Part shown: positions 25,983-42,532 of the stretch, one piece after another
Layout of the letters: every line of letters begins with the position of its first letter
Position numbering within the stretch: position 1 is the first letter of the stretch
Assembly: GCF_029637485.1 (NCBI RefSeq)
Contig: NZ_CP069128.1
Span: forward strand, 1,302,001 to 1,366,000
Direction: 5' to 3'
DNA length: 64,000 nucleotides
DNA from: Sphingomonas sp. LHG3406-1
GTDB taxonomy: Bacteria > Pseudomonadota > Alphaproteobacteria > Sphingomonadales > Sphingomonadaceae
Translations under genes and position numbers: made by a program
Notes under the pieces: generated by a model
What the model was told of the DNA's origin: nothing
What the model saw: the letters and a program-made list of their open reading frames with translations, nothing else
The model's database searches: none

Positions 25983-26360
25983 ATGGCTGACATCAACAAC
26001 ATCGTCGACCAGCTGTCGGCGCTCACCGTCCTCGAGGCCGCCGAGCTGGCCAAGGCCCTCGAAGAGAAGTGGGGCGTTTCGGCCGCCGCTGCCGTCGCCG
26101 TTGCCGGTCCCGCCGGTGGTGGCGCCGCTGCCCCGGCCGCCGAAGAGAAGACCGAGTTCGACGTGATCCTCACCGGCGACGGTGGCAAGAAGATCAACGT
26201 CATCAAGGAAGTCCGCGTCATCACCGGCCTGGGCCTCGGCGAAGCCAAGGCGCTGGTCGAGGGTGCTCCGAAGGCGCTCAAGGAAGGCGTCAACAAGGAC
26301 GAGGCCGAGAAGATCAAGAAGCAGATCGAGGAAGCCGGCGGCACCGTCGAGCTCAAGTAA
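25983..26360 (+). CDS. rplL: Large-subunit ribosomal protein L7/L12
   Basis: A 125-residue L7/L12: N-terminal dimerisation domain ([30 protein letters not shown]), an Ala/Gly hinge and the C-terminal factor-binding domain ([22 protein letters not shown]...). Recruits translational GTPases. AGGAG precedes the ATG. Followed by a strong terminator; rpoB is 2.4 kb further on. Confidence 0.98.
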   Translation: MADINNIVDQLSALTVLEAAELAKALEEKWGVSAAAAVAVAGPAGGGAAAPAAEEKTEFDVILTGDGGKKINVIKEVRVITGLGLGEAKALVEGAPKALKEGVNKDEAEKIKKQIEEAGGTVELK

Positions 26361-26408
26361 GCTTCTGAACGACTTTCGGGGGTGTCTTGAAGCGCCCCTG
26401 ATCGGGAA

Positions 26409-26436
26409 GGGCGGCTCCGCAAGGGGTCGCCCTTTT
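26409..26436 (+). terminator. Intrinsic terminator after rplL
   Basis: GGGCGGCTCC and GGGGTCGCCC pair over ten positions (two G-U) around a GCAA tetraloop, followed by TTTT. It would separate the rplJL transcript from rpoBC, unlike the read-through attenuator of enteric bacteria. Confidence 0.85.
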
Positions 26437-26446
26437 CCGTGCTGGG

Positions 26447-27913
26447 CTAGTCGGCCTTCACGAACACCGTCGCATGCTCGTCCCGGCCGAACACCCTCCA
26501 GCCAGGCTCGCGCATCAGCTTGGGGGTGAGGCCGTTGATGTTCTCCAGCACCGCCCAGCGGATGCCGAAGCGCTCGACGTCCTCGCGGAACTTGACGATG
26601 TCGCCCCTGGTGATCGCCTTGGCGCGGAAGGTGAAGTCGTCGCCATACATGTCGGCGCGGCCGTCGATGTATGGGCGCACGCCGATCATCACGAGCGGAC
26701 CGCCCTGGCTATATTCGTTGTAGACAGGCTGGCGGCGGATCTCCTCCGGCACGCCGGCGAGAAGGGTGAGCGGGTAGCTGCTGTGCTCCTTGAACTCGTA
26801 GGGCACGGCAAGCCGCACTGCGACCATCAGGGCGACCGCCGGCCAGAACCAGGCGACCCGCGGAATGTCCCGGACCGGCCGGTCCGGCGCGATCATCGGC
26901 AGGACGACCAGCAGCCCGACGATGGCGAACAGCATCTGGTGCCGGGCGTGCATGATCGCCATCACCGACAGGCCGGCGAGGAGCAGCAGGCGCAGCGGCG
27001 GGACGCTCCGCCAGCGCCTGGCGACCAGCAGGATGAGCCCGCCGAGGCAGGTGTAGAACATGAGGTCGGCGGGGAGGACCGAACGGCGCCACTCGCCGAT
27101 CACCGCCAGCGCCTTCATCCCGCTGACCTCGAAGGGGTAGAGGAAATGCTCGGGGCCGAACGGCGTCAGGAAGACGGCCGCGGCGAGCGAGACCATCCCG
27201 AAGATGATCCAGCGGCCGAGCAGCTTCCGGTCGCGAGGGTTCTCGATCAGGCTCTCCAGCCCGAACAGGCCGGCAAGGCCGAAGGCGACGATGTAGCTGG
27301 CATGGCTGTTCGCCCAGACGACCATCAGCAGGGCCGCGGCGACCGGCGGCGCGCTGCGCTTCTCTCGGGCGCGCAGCAGGATCACGGTCCATGCTGCCAG
27401 CAGCGACCAGGCGAGCATGTGCGGCCGGGCAAGCGCGAAGGGGAAAAGGATTCCGACCGCGGCGAACACCGCGACCATCGCCCAGCGCGCCGGCAGGTAG
27501 CGGAAGGCCTCGCGGCTCAGCAGCCAGAAGGTGAAAGCGGCCGACAGGGCGAACATGGCGGTCAGCCCGGCCCAGCCGCGCAGCGCCTCGGCCCCGACCA
27601 TCAGCACCTCGATCAGCCACTCGTGCGCCATCCACGCCTTGCCCGGCATGGTGTGGCTGAATGGATCGACCAGCGGCACCGTCCGGTTGGCGACGATCCA
27701 GTGGCCCGCGCCAAGGTGCCAGCCCGTGTCGCCGTCCATGAACAGGTTGAAGGCGAAGGCGAGCATGACCGCCGCGAACAGCGGCAGCAGGGCCTGCAGC
27801 GTGGCGGCGTGGGCGTCGAGGCTGTCGGCCGCGAAATGGTCGGTGCGCGACGCTTCCGAGGCGAAGGCCGAACGTGCCCGCTGCCACCAGCCGCCAGCCG
27901 TCACGCTCGTCAT
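26447..27913 (-). CDS. Polytopic membrane protein, GT-C-like
   Basis: A 488-residue protein with about ten transmembrane helices. After the first helix it carries FMDGDTGWHLGAGHWI (D60, D62) and then HEWLIEVLM, an arrangement seen in uncharacterised membrane glycosyltransferase-like proteins. The C-terminal periplasmic part has VYNEYSQGGPLVMIGVRPYIDGRADMYGDDF. Role unknown. It lies antisense between rplL and rpoB, as another such protein lies between nusG and rplK. Confidence 0.65.
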   Translation of the reverse strand: MTSVTAGGWWQRARSAFASEASRTDHFAADSLDAHAATLQALLPLFAAVMLAFAFNLFMDGDTGWHLGAGHWIVANRTVPLVDPFSHTMPGKAWMAHEWLIEVLMVGAEALRGWAGLTAMFALSAAFTFWLLSREAFRYLPARWAMVAVFAAVGILFPFALARPHMLAWSLLAAWTVILLRAREKRSAPPVAAALLMVVWANSHASYIVAFGLAGLFGLESLIENPRDRKLLGRWIIFGMVSLAAAVFLTPFGPEHFLYPFEVSGMKALAVIGEWRRSVLPADLMFYTCLGGLILLVARRWRSVPPLRLLLLAGLSVMAIMHARHQMLFAIVGLLVVLPMIAPDRPVRDIPRVAWFWPAVALMVAVRLAVPYEFKEHSSYPLTLLAGVPEEIRRQPVYNEYSQGGPLVMIGVRPYIDGRADMYGDDFTFRAKAITRGDIVKFREDVERFGIRWAVLENINGLTPKLMREPGWRVFGRDEHATVFVKAD

Positions 27914-28004
27914 CGCCGCTCCTCCCCTGCCCGCCGTCGTCGCGGCGTCGGACAGGCTGTTAGCGGCGGAGCGTCACCATATGGTTACCGGGCCGGTGAG
28001 GAGT

Positions 28005-28397
28005 TCAGCGCTGCCCGCCAGACGGTTGCGGCTGCGTGTCCTGGCCGCCCTTGAGCAGGCCGGGCTGGCTGGTCGTTCCGGTGCCCCGGTCGGGGGGCAC
28101 GGTGCCGTCCTTGCGATTGGGATCCTGGATCAGGTTCGGACGGGCCTGGACCGACGGCGGGACCGGCTTTCCGCGGTCGGCCGCGCTCGCTGCGTCGGGG
28201 GCACCCACCTGGGCCGCGCCGCCCGCCGCCAGCGCATTCTGCGGATCGGCCCCGTTGGCGACGGCATTCTCGACCGCGGCGGCCGCCGCGGGATCCATCT
28301 GCGCCGTCGCATTGAGGATGTTCTGGTCCGGATCGCTCGCGCCCGACCCGCAGGCGGCAAGCAGGACGAAGGCGGGTGAGACGAGCAGCAGACGCAT
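28005..28397 (-). CDS. Small lipoprotein, hypothetical
   Basis: A 130-residue protein with a lipobox (LLLVSPAFVLLAAC) and a Pro/Gln/Gly/Ala-rich, probably disordered body. Longer in-frame starts overlap the rpoB upstream region and lack the signal. No family recognised. Confidence 0.65.
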   Translation of the reverse strand: MRLLLVSPAFVLLAACGSGASDPDQNILNATAQMDPAAAAAVENAVANGADPQNALAAGGAAQVGAPDAASAADRGKPVPPSVQARPNLIQDPNRKDGTVPPDRGTGTTSQPGLLKGGQDTQPQPSGGQR

Positions 28398-28737
28398 GAC
28401 GGTCCTCGGGCAGCAGGGAAGAAGGTGAACCCTTCCAATGCCTGCCGGAGCGTATGGTTGCTTTTGCCTCTTGCGGCGAAGCGGCCAGTGGCTATATGCA
28501 GTATCCATCCAACAGACATATCGGCTCCGCCGCACCTCGTCGTGCGCCCGGGGCCTTTCCTGCCCTCTCCGGGACAGGGTCCGAATAGCGCGCGGACCAA
28601 ACGAATAGGAGAGAAAGCGGGAGCAGCGCCTCACCATTTGCGCTCCGGCACGCGCCGGAGCCCAGTTACTGGGTCCCCGCGTCCGCGGGGACACGGCGGG
28701 GCGGTCTCGGTCGCCCCGTGCAAGCGCAGGGACTATC
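28398..28737 (+). promoter_or_regulatory. rpoB upstream region with three hairpins
   Basis: A 340-bp gap between the divergent lipoprotein gene and rpoB. Near its centre is an AT-richer stretch (GGTTGCTTTTGCCTCTTGCGG; GGCTATATGCAGTATCC) that could host promoters in both directions. Near rpoB there are three consecutive hairpins at 28643-28660, 28673-28692 and 28697-28718, followed by CGCAGGGACTATC before the ATG. The hairpins resemble dispersed repeats; an RNA leader role is possible but not shown. Confidence 0.5.
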
Positions 28738-32907
<4,170 letters not shown>

Positions 32908-32917
32908 CACTGACTCT

Positions 32918-33008
32918 CCCCTCCCGCTCGCGGGAGGGGTCGGGGGAGGGCCTTCAGGCCGCCCCCAACGACATTCCCTCCCCTAGCCCCTCCCGCCCGC
33001 GGGAGGGG
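32918..33008. repeat. Triple palindrome in the rpoB-rpoC spacer
   Basis: Two nearly identical hairpins (CCCCTCCCG / CGGGAGGGG with 4-base loops, at 32918-32939 and 32987-33008) flank a third, GGGGGAGGGCC / GGCCGCCCCC. They fill the whole gap between rpoB and rpoC. No U-tract follows on the plus strand (it is AAAAGG), so read-through to rpoC is likely. Confidence 0.7.
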
Positions 33009-33024
33009 AAAAGGACGAAAAAGT

Positions 33025-37296
<4,272 letters not shown>

Positions 37297-37310
37297 GGAA
37301 GAAGCTGGTG

Positions 37311-37330
37311 CCTCCCCCTTCCGGGGGAGG
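37311..37330 (+). repeat. Hairpin after rpoC
   Basis: CCTCCCCC TTCC GGGGGAGG, followed by TTTC. It is the first of several GC-rich repeats in the 140 bases after rpoC and may define the 3' end together with the terminator downstream. Confidence 0.55.
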
Positions 37331-37442
37331 TTTCAGCTACGATTGCGGAGGGGCTTGGAAACCGGCTTCGGCTAGACCCAGGCCTCCCCCCGCCTTCGGC
37401 AATGGCCCTCCGCGGGTGGAGGGCAGCTAAGCCGGGACAAAG

Positions 37443-37476
37443 AAAAACCCCGCCGGCTCATCACCGGCGGGGTTTT
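37443..37476. terminator. Bidirectional intrinsic terminator between rpoC and the entericidin genes
   Basis: AAAAACCCCGCCGG and CCGGCGGGGTTTT pair around a 7-base loop, with a T-run on each strand. It ends the rpoBC transcript on the plus strand and the small lipoprotein transcript on the minus strand. Confidence 0.88.
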
Positions 37477-37498
37477 CCCTTTCAGCCCTGCGTTACGA

Positions 37499-37636
37499 TC
37501 AGCAGCGAGCGCCGTTGATGGTATTTTCGGTGCAGTTGGCAGCCGAATTCAGGTCCTGGGCGGCGCCGCGGACGGTATTGCAGGCCGACAAGGCCAGCGA
37601 ACCGCCGATCAGCGCCATGGTCACCAATTTGCGCAT
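37499..37636 (-). CDS. Entericidin-like lipopeptide
   Basis: A 45-residue lipoprotein: MRKLVTMALIGGSLALSAC signal with lipobox, then NTVRGAAQDLNSAANC. The NTVRGAG-type start of the mature peptide is the hallmark of the entericidin A/B (EcnA/EcnB) family. It has two additional Cys in the mature part (ENTINGARC end), which may pair. It precedes the shared terminator. Too short for standard ORF calling. Confidence 0.82.
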   Translation of the reverse strand: MRKLVTMALIGGSLALSACNTVRGAAQDLNSAANCTENTINGARC

Positions 37637-37678
37637 GGGTCAACTCCGTTGAACAGGCGGAATGACCCATGGCCGAAA

Positions 37679-37804
37679 TCAGATGGCGTTGTCGACCGTG
37701 TTCGCCGCCGAATTCACGTCGGATGCCGCACCGCGAACGGTGTTGCATGCCGCAATGGTCATCGAACCTGCGATCAGGGCCAGGGTCATTACCTTGCGAA
37801 TCAT
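37679..37804 (-). CDS. Entericidin-like lipopeptide (paralogue)
   Basis: A 41-residue lipoprotein, MIRKVMTLALIAGSMTIAAC followed by NTVRGAASDVNSAANTVDNAI, paralogous to the next gene downstream (NTVRGAA..NSAAN in common) but without the C-terminal Cys pair. AGGAGA lies 8 bases upstream of the ATG. The two genes are co-oriented, 42 bases apart, and probably co-transcribed. Entericidins have been linked to toxin/antidote pairs in enteric bacteria; that is not established for this family here. Confidence 0.82.
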   Translation of the reverse strand: MIRKVMTLALIAGSMTIAACNTVRGAASDVNSAANTVDNAI

Positions 37805-37934
37805 GGCTCATTCTCCTGTCTTGCGGCTGAACGAACGCGACAGGGGCTGACAGGGTCCCTTCCGGACCCGTTATTTTCCGATGAGCCGCCGCGCTTGACC
37901 GGCAGGCGCCCGCGCGGGCAAGCCACGGCGGCGT

Positions 37935-38020
37935 GCGGACGTGGCGGAATGGTAGACGCTGCCGACTTAAAATCGGCTTTCGGTAACGAAGTGCGGGTTC
38001 AAGTCCCGCCGTCCGCACCA
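37935..38020 (+). tRNA. trnL: tRNA-Leu (UAA anticodon)
   Basis: An 86-base cloverleaf with long variable arm. Acceptor GCGGACG pairs with CGTCCGC; anticodon arm GCCGA-CTTAAAA-TCGGC carries TAA; T arm GTTCAAGTC; encoded CCA. Its discriminator is A, as expected for leucine. Confidence 0.97.
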
Positions 38021-38094
38021 TCGGCAGCCGGCTCGGCTGGAAGGTATAACCAAAACGGAGCAAAATCTTAACGTCTGACGGGCAGAGAGGCGCC

Positions 38095-39702
38095 ATGCTC
38101 GGCACGTCTCCCGCCCTGTTCTCGCGGCCTGCACGCACGGCAACGCGCCGCGCCGAATGGGTGATGGTCTTCTTCCTGCTCGGCGCCGTCGCCGCTTTCA
38201 TCTGGAACGGCAGCGCGCTTCTCCGACTGCTTGCGAGCCAGCGGGTCAGCGGCCTCGATCCGAGTGTCCAGGTTGCCGCCGCGGCACTGGTCCTGAACGT
38301 CGCGCTGATCCTGTTCGGCTGGCGGCGATACGCCGACCTGCAGCAGGAGGCTGCCCTGCGTGCCGACGGCGAGCAGCGCGCGGCAAGGCAGGCCGCCACC
38401 GACAGCATCACCGGCCTCGCCAATCGCAAGGGCTTTGCCGAAGGGGTCGAACAGCTGTGCGAGCGCGCGCTCGACGCCGGCCACTGCCTCGTCATCATCT
38501 CGCTCCAGATGCAGCGCTTCAAGCGGATCAACGACCGCTTCGGCTACGACATGGGCGATGCGCTGCTGCGCGAGATCGCCGCCGCAATGCAGGCCGACGT
38601 TCCCGCCGATGCGGTGGTCGCGCGCCTGTCCGGCGACGAATTCGCCATCGCCGCCTGCATCCGCACGGCCGACCTCGCCACGGCCGAGACGCTGGCGGAA
38701 ACACTGCTGCGCGACGTCAGCCGCACTTATGATCTGCAGGGCAGCTATGTGCAGGTCGGCGCCATCGCCGGCATCGCGAGCGGCTCGCCGGGCGTGCCAT
38801 GCCGCGCCGCCGACCTCCTGCGCCGCGCCGACATTGCCCTCGATCATGCCCGCAGTGCCCGCGCCGCCCGGCCGACCTGGTTCGACGGTGGCATGGAGCT
38901 TGCGCTGATCGAGCGTAGCGAACTCGAACAGGCGATCCGGGTCGGCCTCGACCACGGCCAGTTCATTCCCTACTTCGAACCCCAGGTGGATCTCGTCACC
39001 GGCCGCCTTACCGGCTTCGAAGTGCTGGCGCGCTGGCAGCATCCCAATCGCGGCGTGCTCGGCGCCGAGCTGTTCATTCCGGTCGCCGAGGAAATGGGGC
39101 TGATGGGGCCGCTCTGCGAGGCGATCGTCACCCAGGCGCTCGACTCCGCCCGCGCGTGGGACCAGAGCCTCAGCCTGTCGGTCAACATCTCGCCCACCCA
39201 GCTCTCCGACCTGTGGCTCGCCCAGCGGCTGGTGCGCCTGCTCACCGAGCAGGGCTTCCCGCCGGAGCGGCTGATCGTGGAGATCACCGAAAGCTCGCTG
39301 TTCGCCGACCTCGACCTTGCCCGAAATCTGGTCGTCAGCCTCAAGAACCAGGGCATCCGCATCGCGCTCGACGATTTCGGCACCGGCTACTCCAGCCTTT
39401 CGCATCTGCGCATGCTGCCGCTCGACATGATCAAGATCGACAAGAGCTTCATCGCCACGCTCCACGTCGACCGGGAAAGCGCAGCGATCGTCAAGGCGGT
39501 GGCGACCCTCGCCCAGGCGCTCGACGTGCCGGTCACGGCCGAGGGTCTCGAGGATGCCGCCACCTACGAGAAGGCGGTCTCGCTCGGCGCGAGCACCGGC
39601 CAGGGCTGGTATCTCGGCAAGCCGATGGCGGCCGACAGCGTCGCCGATCTCCTTGCCCGTCGTCGGACGGAAAGCGCGCCCGAAGCCCGCCGCGTCGGCT
39701 GA
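38095..39702 (+). CDS. GGDEF-EAL domain protein (probable c-di-GMP phosphodiesterase)
   Basis: A 535-residue membrane protein. Two N-terminal transmembrane helices (about residues 22-46 and 58-78) precede a GGDEF domain (about 100-255) and an EAL domain (about 270-525). The GGDEF signature is SGDEF (residues 179-183), so synthase activity is doubtful. The EAL motif is EVLAR (309-313) with the loop-6 DDFGTGYSSL and intact E in VEITESSL, so hydrolysis of c-di-GMP is likely. It follows tRNA-Leu with 74 bases between. Confidence 0.93.
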   Translation: MLGTSPALFSRPARTATRRAEWVMVFFLLGAVAAFIWNGSALLRLLASQRVSGLDPSVQVAAAALVLNVALILFGWRRYADLQQEAALRADGEQRAARQAATDSITGLANRKGFAEGVEQLCERALDAGHCLVIISLQMQRFKRINDRFGYDMGDALLREIAAAMQADVPADAVVARLSGDEFAIAACIRTADLATAETLAETLLRDVSRTYDLQGSYVQVGAIAGIASGSPGVPCRAADLLRRADIALDHARSARAARPTWFDGGMELALIERSELEQAIRVGLDHGQFIPYFEPQVDLVTGRLTGFEVLARWQHPNRGVLGAELFIPVAEEMGLMGPLCEAIVTQALDSARAWDQSLSLSVNISPTQLSDLWLAQRLVRLLTEQGFPPERLIVEITESSLFADLDLARNLVVSLKNQGIRIALDDFGTGYSSLSHLRMLPLDMIKIDKSFIATLHVDRESAAIVKAVATLAQALDVPVTAEGLEDAATYEKAVSLGASTGQGWYLGKPMAADSVADLLARRRTESAPEARRVG

Positions 39703-39825
39703 ATGGTTTCTGCCCTCGCCTTGAGCGAGGTGTGACCTGTTCCCGATTCCCACTCTGGCACAGGCCGAAACCAGCCCTGCGCGGACGCCGTTTGAACATG
39801 GTAAAATCCACGTTAAGGTCTTGCC

Positions 39826-40020
39826 ATGCGCCGCCCGCGGGTTCTCGCCCTGCCCTTCTCGGTCCGCCTAGGTGGACCCCATCCGCTGAAGTTCGGCCAC
39901 GGCCGGCGCTGGCTTCTCGAGTGGGCGGAGAAGCTGCCGCAAGGCTGGAGCGACGATGCCCGCCTGTTCGCCGGCGCCTATGCGGCGGGCTTCGTCGCCA
40001 TAAGCCTGTTCATCGCTTAG
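39826..40020 (+). CDS. Small hypothetical protein with C-terminal helix
   Basis: A 64-residue protein (MRRPRVLALPFSVRLGG...) with a basic N-terminus and a C-terminal hydrophobic segment (LFAGAYAAGFVAISLFIA) that may insert in the membrane. TAAGG lies 7 bases before the ATG. No family recognised. Confidence 0.55.
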   Translation: MRRPRVLALPFSVRLGGPHPLKFGHGRRWLLEWAEKLPQGWSDDARLFAGAYAAGFVAISLFIA

Positions 40021-40035
40021 CCGACTGAGCTCGGC

Positions 40036-41457
40036 TCAGGGCAGGCCCGCTGCCCGGCAGGCGTCCGCCAGCTTACGCCCGAGCCACGCCGAGACCAGGG
40101 TTCCAAACGCCACCAGCAGCAAAGTCTGTTCGACCGAAATGCCGAGCTGGACGAGACCGAACAGGATCACCGTTGCCCCGACCATCGCGCCCGAATTGAC
40201 GATATTGTTCGCCGCCACGGTCCGCGCCGTCTCCGACTTGGGCACGGTGGTGGTGAGATAGGCGTAGAGCGGCACCACGAACATGCCGCCGAACGTCGCC
40301 ACTCCGAACAGGCTCGCCACCACCGGCCATCCCGCCGGCTCGGCCAGAAAGGCACGGGTTCCGACCAGCTCCGGGAAGGGCGTCCACATGGTGCTGAGCA
40401 CGTATAGCGCGAGCACGCAGACGCCCATCAAGATCGCCGAGACGGGCGCGAACCGGGCCGACACCTGGCCTTTCAGCAAACGATTGATGATCACCGACCC
40501 GGCCGCCACGCCCACCGAAAAGATGGCGAGGAACAGGGTCGCGACGCTCTGGTCGCCGCCGAAGACGTTCTTCACAAGCGGCGGAAATTGCGCGGCCAGC
40601 ACCGCGCCCATCGCCCAGAAGAAGCTGATCGCCATGATCGCGACGAACAGACGCGGCACGTGCATGGTGGCCTTCACCAGCCGGATCGAGGCACGGAGGA
40701 CGTGCCAGTCGACACCGGGGCGAGGAAGGTCGGGATCGTTGACCGTGCCGCTATCCTCGGTCGAAGGCGGTGCCGGGGGAACGAACTGGCCGGCGACGCG
40801 CCCGGCAACGGCGACCAGCAGCACCGCCAGCGCGGCATATTCGGCATGATAGCGCCCGTCGGGGTCCTGGAGGACCAGCAGCCCGCCGAGGATCGTCCCG
40901 CCCAGGATCGCGATATAGGTACCCGCCTCGACCAGCCCGGTCCCGCCCAGCACTTCGTCGCTCTGCAGATGCTGCGGCAGAATCGCGTATTTGATGGGTC
41001 CGAAGAAGGTCGAATGAATGCCCATGGCGGCCAGCGCCACCAGCATCAGCGGCACGTTCAGGAGCAGCAGCCCCGCCGCACCGAACATCATGATTCCAAT
41101 CTCGGCCGTCTTCACAGCGCGGATGATGCGCGTCTTGTCGATCGCGTCGGCCAGCTGTCCGGACAGTGCCGACAGCAGGAAGAAGGGCAGGATGAACAGC
41201 CCCCCGGCAAGCGCCGAGAAGGCGGCTTCCTGTTCCGCCGACCGGTAGATGCCGTAGATGACCAGCATCACCATGGCGGTGCGGAACAGATTGTCGTTGA
41301 AGGCACCGAGGAACTGCGTGACGAACAGCGGAAGGAAGCGCCGGGTCTTCAGCAGGTGCGTGACGTTCTGGATCAAGGGCGTCCGATCGGAGACTGGGAC
41401 TGGAAACCAGGGCCTTAGCCCGCTCCCCCGCCGCCGCCAACATCGCCCTTTTGGCAA
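40036..41457 (-). CDS. MFS transporter, lysophospholipid transporter LplT-like
   Basis: A protein of about 446-473 residues with twelve predicted transmembrane helices. The N-terminal LPLFVTQFLGAFNDNLFRTAMVMLVIYG and GGTILGG are typical of the LplT-type branch of the MFS, which returns lysophospholipids to the inner leaflet; substrate is inferred. Start uncertain: both the TTG at 41457 and a TTG at 41376 give weak ribosome-binding sites and the family would begin near the second. In other bacteria the transporter is often fused to or followed by acyltransferase domains; here it is alone and divergent from pgsA. Confidence 0.82.
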   Translation of the reverse strand: MPKGRCWRRRGSGLRPWFPVPVSDRTPLIQNVTHLLKTRRFLPLFVTQFLGAFNDNLFRTAMVMLVIYGIYRSAEQEAAFSALAGGLFILPFFLLSALSGQLADAIDKTRIIRAVKTAEIGIMMFGAAGLLLLNVPLMLVALAAMGIHSTFFGPIKYAILPQHLQSDEVLGGTGLVEAGTYIAILGGTILGGLLVLQDPDGRYHAEYAALAVLLVAVAGRVAGQFVPPAPPSTEDSGTVNDPDLPRPGVDWHVLRASIRLVKATMHVPRLFVAIMAISFFWAMGAVLAAQFPPLVKNVFGGDQSVATLFLAIFSVGVAAGSVIINRLLKGQVSARFAPVSAILMGVCVLALYVLSTMWTPFPELVGTRAFLAEPAGWPVVASLFGVATFGGMFVVPLYAYLTTTVPKSETARTVAANNIVNSGAMVGATVILFGLVQLGISVEQTLLLVAFGTLVSAWLGRKLADACRAAGLP

Positions 41458-41493
41458 AGCCGCACCGTCCGGCTATTCACGCGTTCACGAGCC

Positions 41494-42060
41494 ATGCTGT
41501 CGCTGCCCAACCTCCTGACCCTGTCGCGCATCTTCGCGGTGCCGATCCTGGTGTTCCTGCTGTGGACTCCGACGCCGCTCGACTATCTCATCACCTTCAT
41601 CCTCTACTGCATCGTCGGGATCACCGATTATTTCGACGGCTATCTCGCCCGCTCCCACGGCCAGATCAGTCGTCTCGGCCAGTTCCTCGATCCGATCGCC
41701 GACAAGATCATGGTCGCCGCCGTCATCCTGATGCTGGTATCGAGCCGCCAGCCGGGCGCCGAGCCGATCATCCACGGCTTCCACCTCATCCCCGCCGGAG
41801 TCATCCTCCTGCGCGAGATCATCGTCTCGGGCCTGCGCGAATTCCTTGCTCCGCTTCACGTCTCCATGCCCGTCAGCAAGCTCGCCAAGTGGAAGACCAC
41901 CTTCCAGCTGGTCGCCCTTGGCGCGCTGATCCTCGCCGGCGCGACGCCGGACATCTGGTGGGTCCACTGGACCGGCCTCGCCAGCCTGTGGGCGGCCGCC
42001 ATTCTCACCGGCATCACCGGCTGGGATTATCTGCGCATCGGCATCAAGCACATGGACTGA
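41494..42060 (+). CDS. pgsA: CDP-diacylglycerol--glycerol-3-phosphate 3-phosphatidyltransferase
   Basis: A 188-residue CDP-alcohol phosphatidyltransferase making phosphatidylglycerol phosphate. The signature D-G-x2-A-R-x8-G-x3-D-x3-D is present in DYFDGYLARSHGQISRLGQFLDPIADKI, within a multi-helix membrane protein. MLSLPNLLTLSRI at the N-terminus is typical of PgsA. Divergent from the LplT-like transporter, so both act in phospholipid metabolism. Confidence 0.94.
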   Translation: MLSLPNLLTLSRIFAVPILVFLLWTPTPLDYLITFILYCIVGITDYFDGYLARSHGQISRLGQFLDPIADKIMVAAVILMLVSSRQPGAEPIIHGFHLIPAGVILLREIIVSGLREFLAPLHVSMPVSKLAKWKTTFQLVALGALILAGATPDIWWVHWTGLASLWAAAILTGITGWDYLRIGIKHMD

Positions 42061-42138
42061 GGCCGTCTGCTTGTCCGCGCGCCCAAGCGCTTCTAATCGC
42101 GTTACAGCGTCACAAATCCACACAAGAGGAGCTACTCG

Positions 42139-42438
42139 ATGACCAAGCAGGAACTGGTAAGCAAGATGCAGGAAGCCGGTGCGTTCGTGCCCGGCAAGAA
42201 GGTGAAGCTCGACTTCGGCGACGAGGGCGCCATCCTGCTCGACGGCCAGTCCAACCAGGTCACCGAGGATTCCGCCGCCGCCGCCGACACCACCATCAAG
42301 GTGAACTGGGCCGACTGGCAGGCGATGGCCGCCGGCCAGCTCGACGGCATGACCGCCTTCATGACGGGCAAGCTCAAGGTCGAGGGCGACATGTCCAACG
42401 CCATGCAGCTCCAGGGCGTGCTGGCGAAGCTGCGCTGA
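42139..42438 (+). CDS. SCP2 sterol-binding domain protein
   Basis: A 99-residue stand-alone SCP2 domain (KLDFGDEGAILLDGQSNQVTEDSAAAADTTIKVNWADWQAMAAGQLDGMTAFMTGKLKVEGDMSNAMQL). Such domains bind lipids or acyl-CoA in a hydrophobic tunnel. AGAGGAGCT provides the ribosome-binding site. Confidence 0.93.
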   Translation: MTKQELVSKMQEAGAFVPGKKVKLDFGDEGAILLDGQSNQVTEDSAAAADTTIKVNWADWQAMAAGQLDGMTAFMTGKLKVEGDMSNAMQLQGVLAKLR

Positions 42439-42440
42439 AG

Positions 42441-42525
42441 CCGTTCCCCGGCGATAGCCGGAGCCCCGTGCCCTCGCTTCAGGCGGGAACAAAGGCACCG
42501 GGCTCCTGCTTTCGCAGGAGAACGG
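42441..42525. repeat. Compound palindrome between SCP2 and GST genes
   Basis: CCGTT/AACGG outermost, with GCCCCGTGCC/GGCACCGGGC and a CTCCTGC TTTC GCAGGAG hairpin inside. The end of the last arm overlaps the GST ribosome-binding site (GGAGAACGGAG). It resembles other GC-rich dispersed palindromes in the window. Confidence 0.6.
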
Positions 42526-42532
42526 AGAAACC

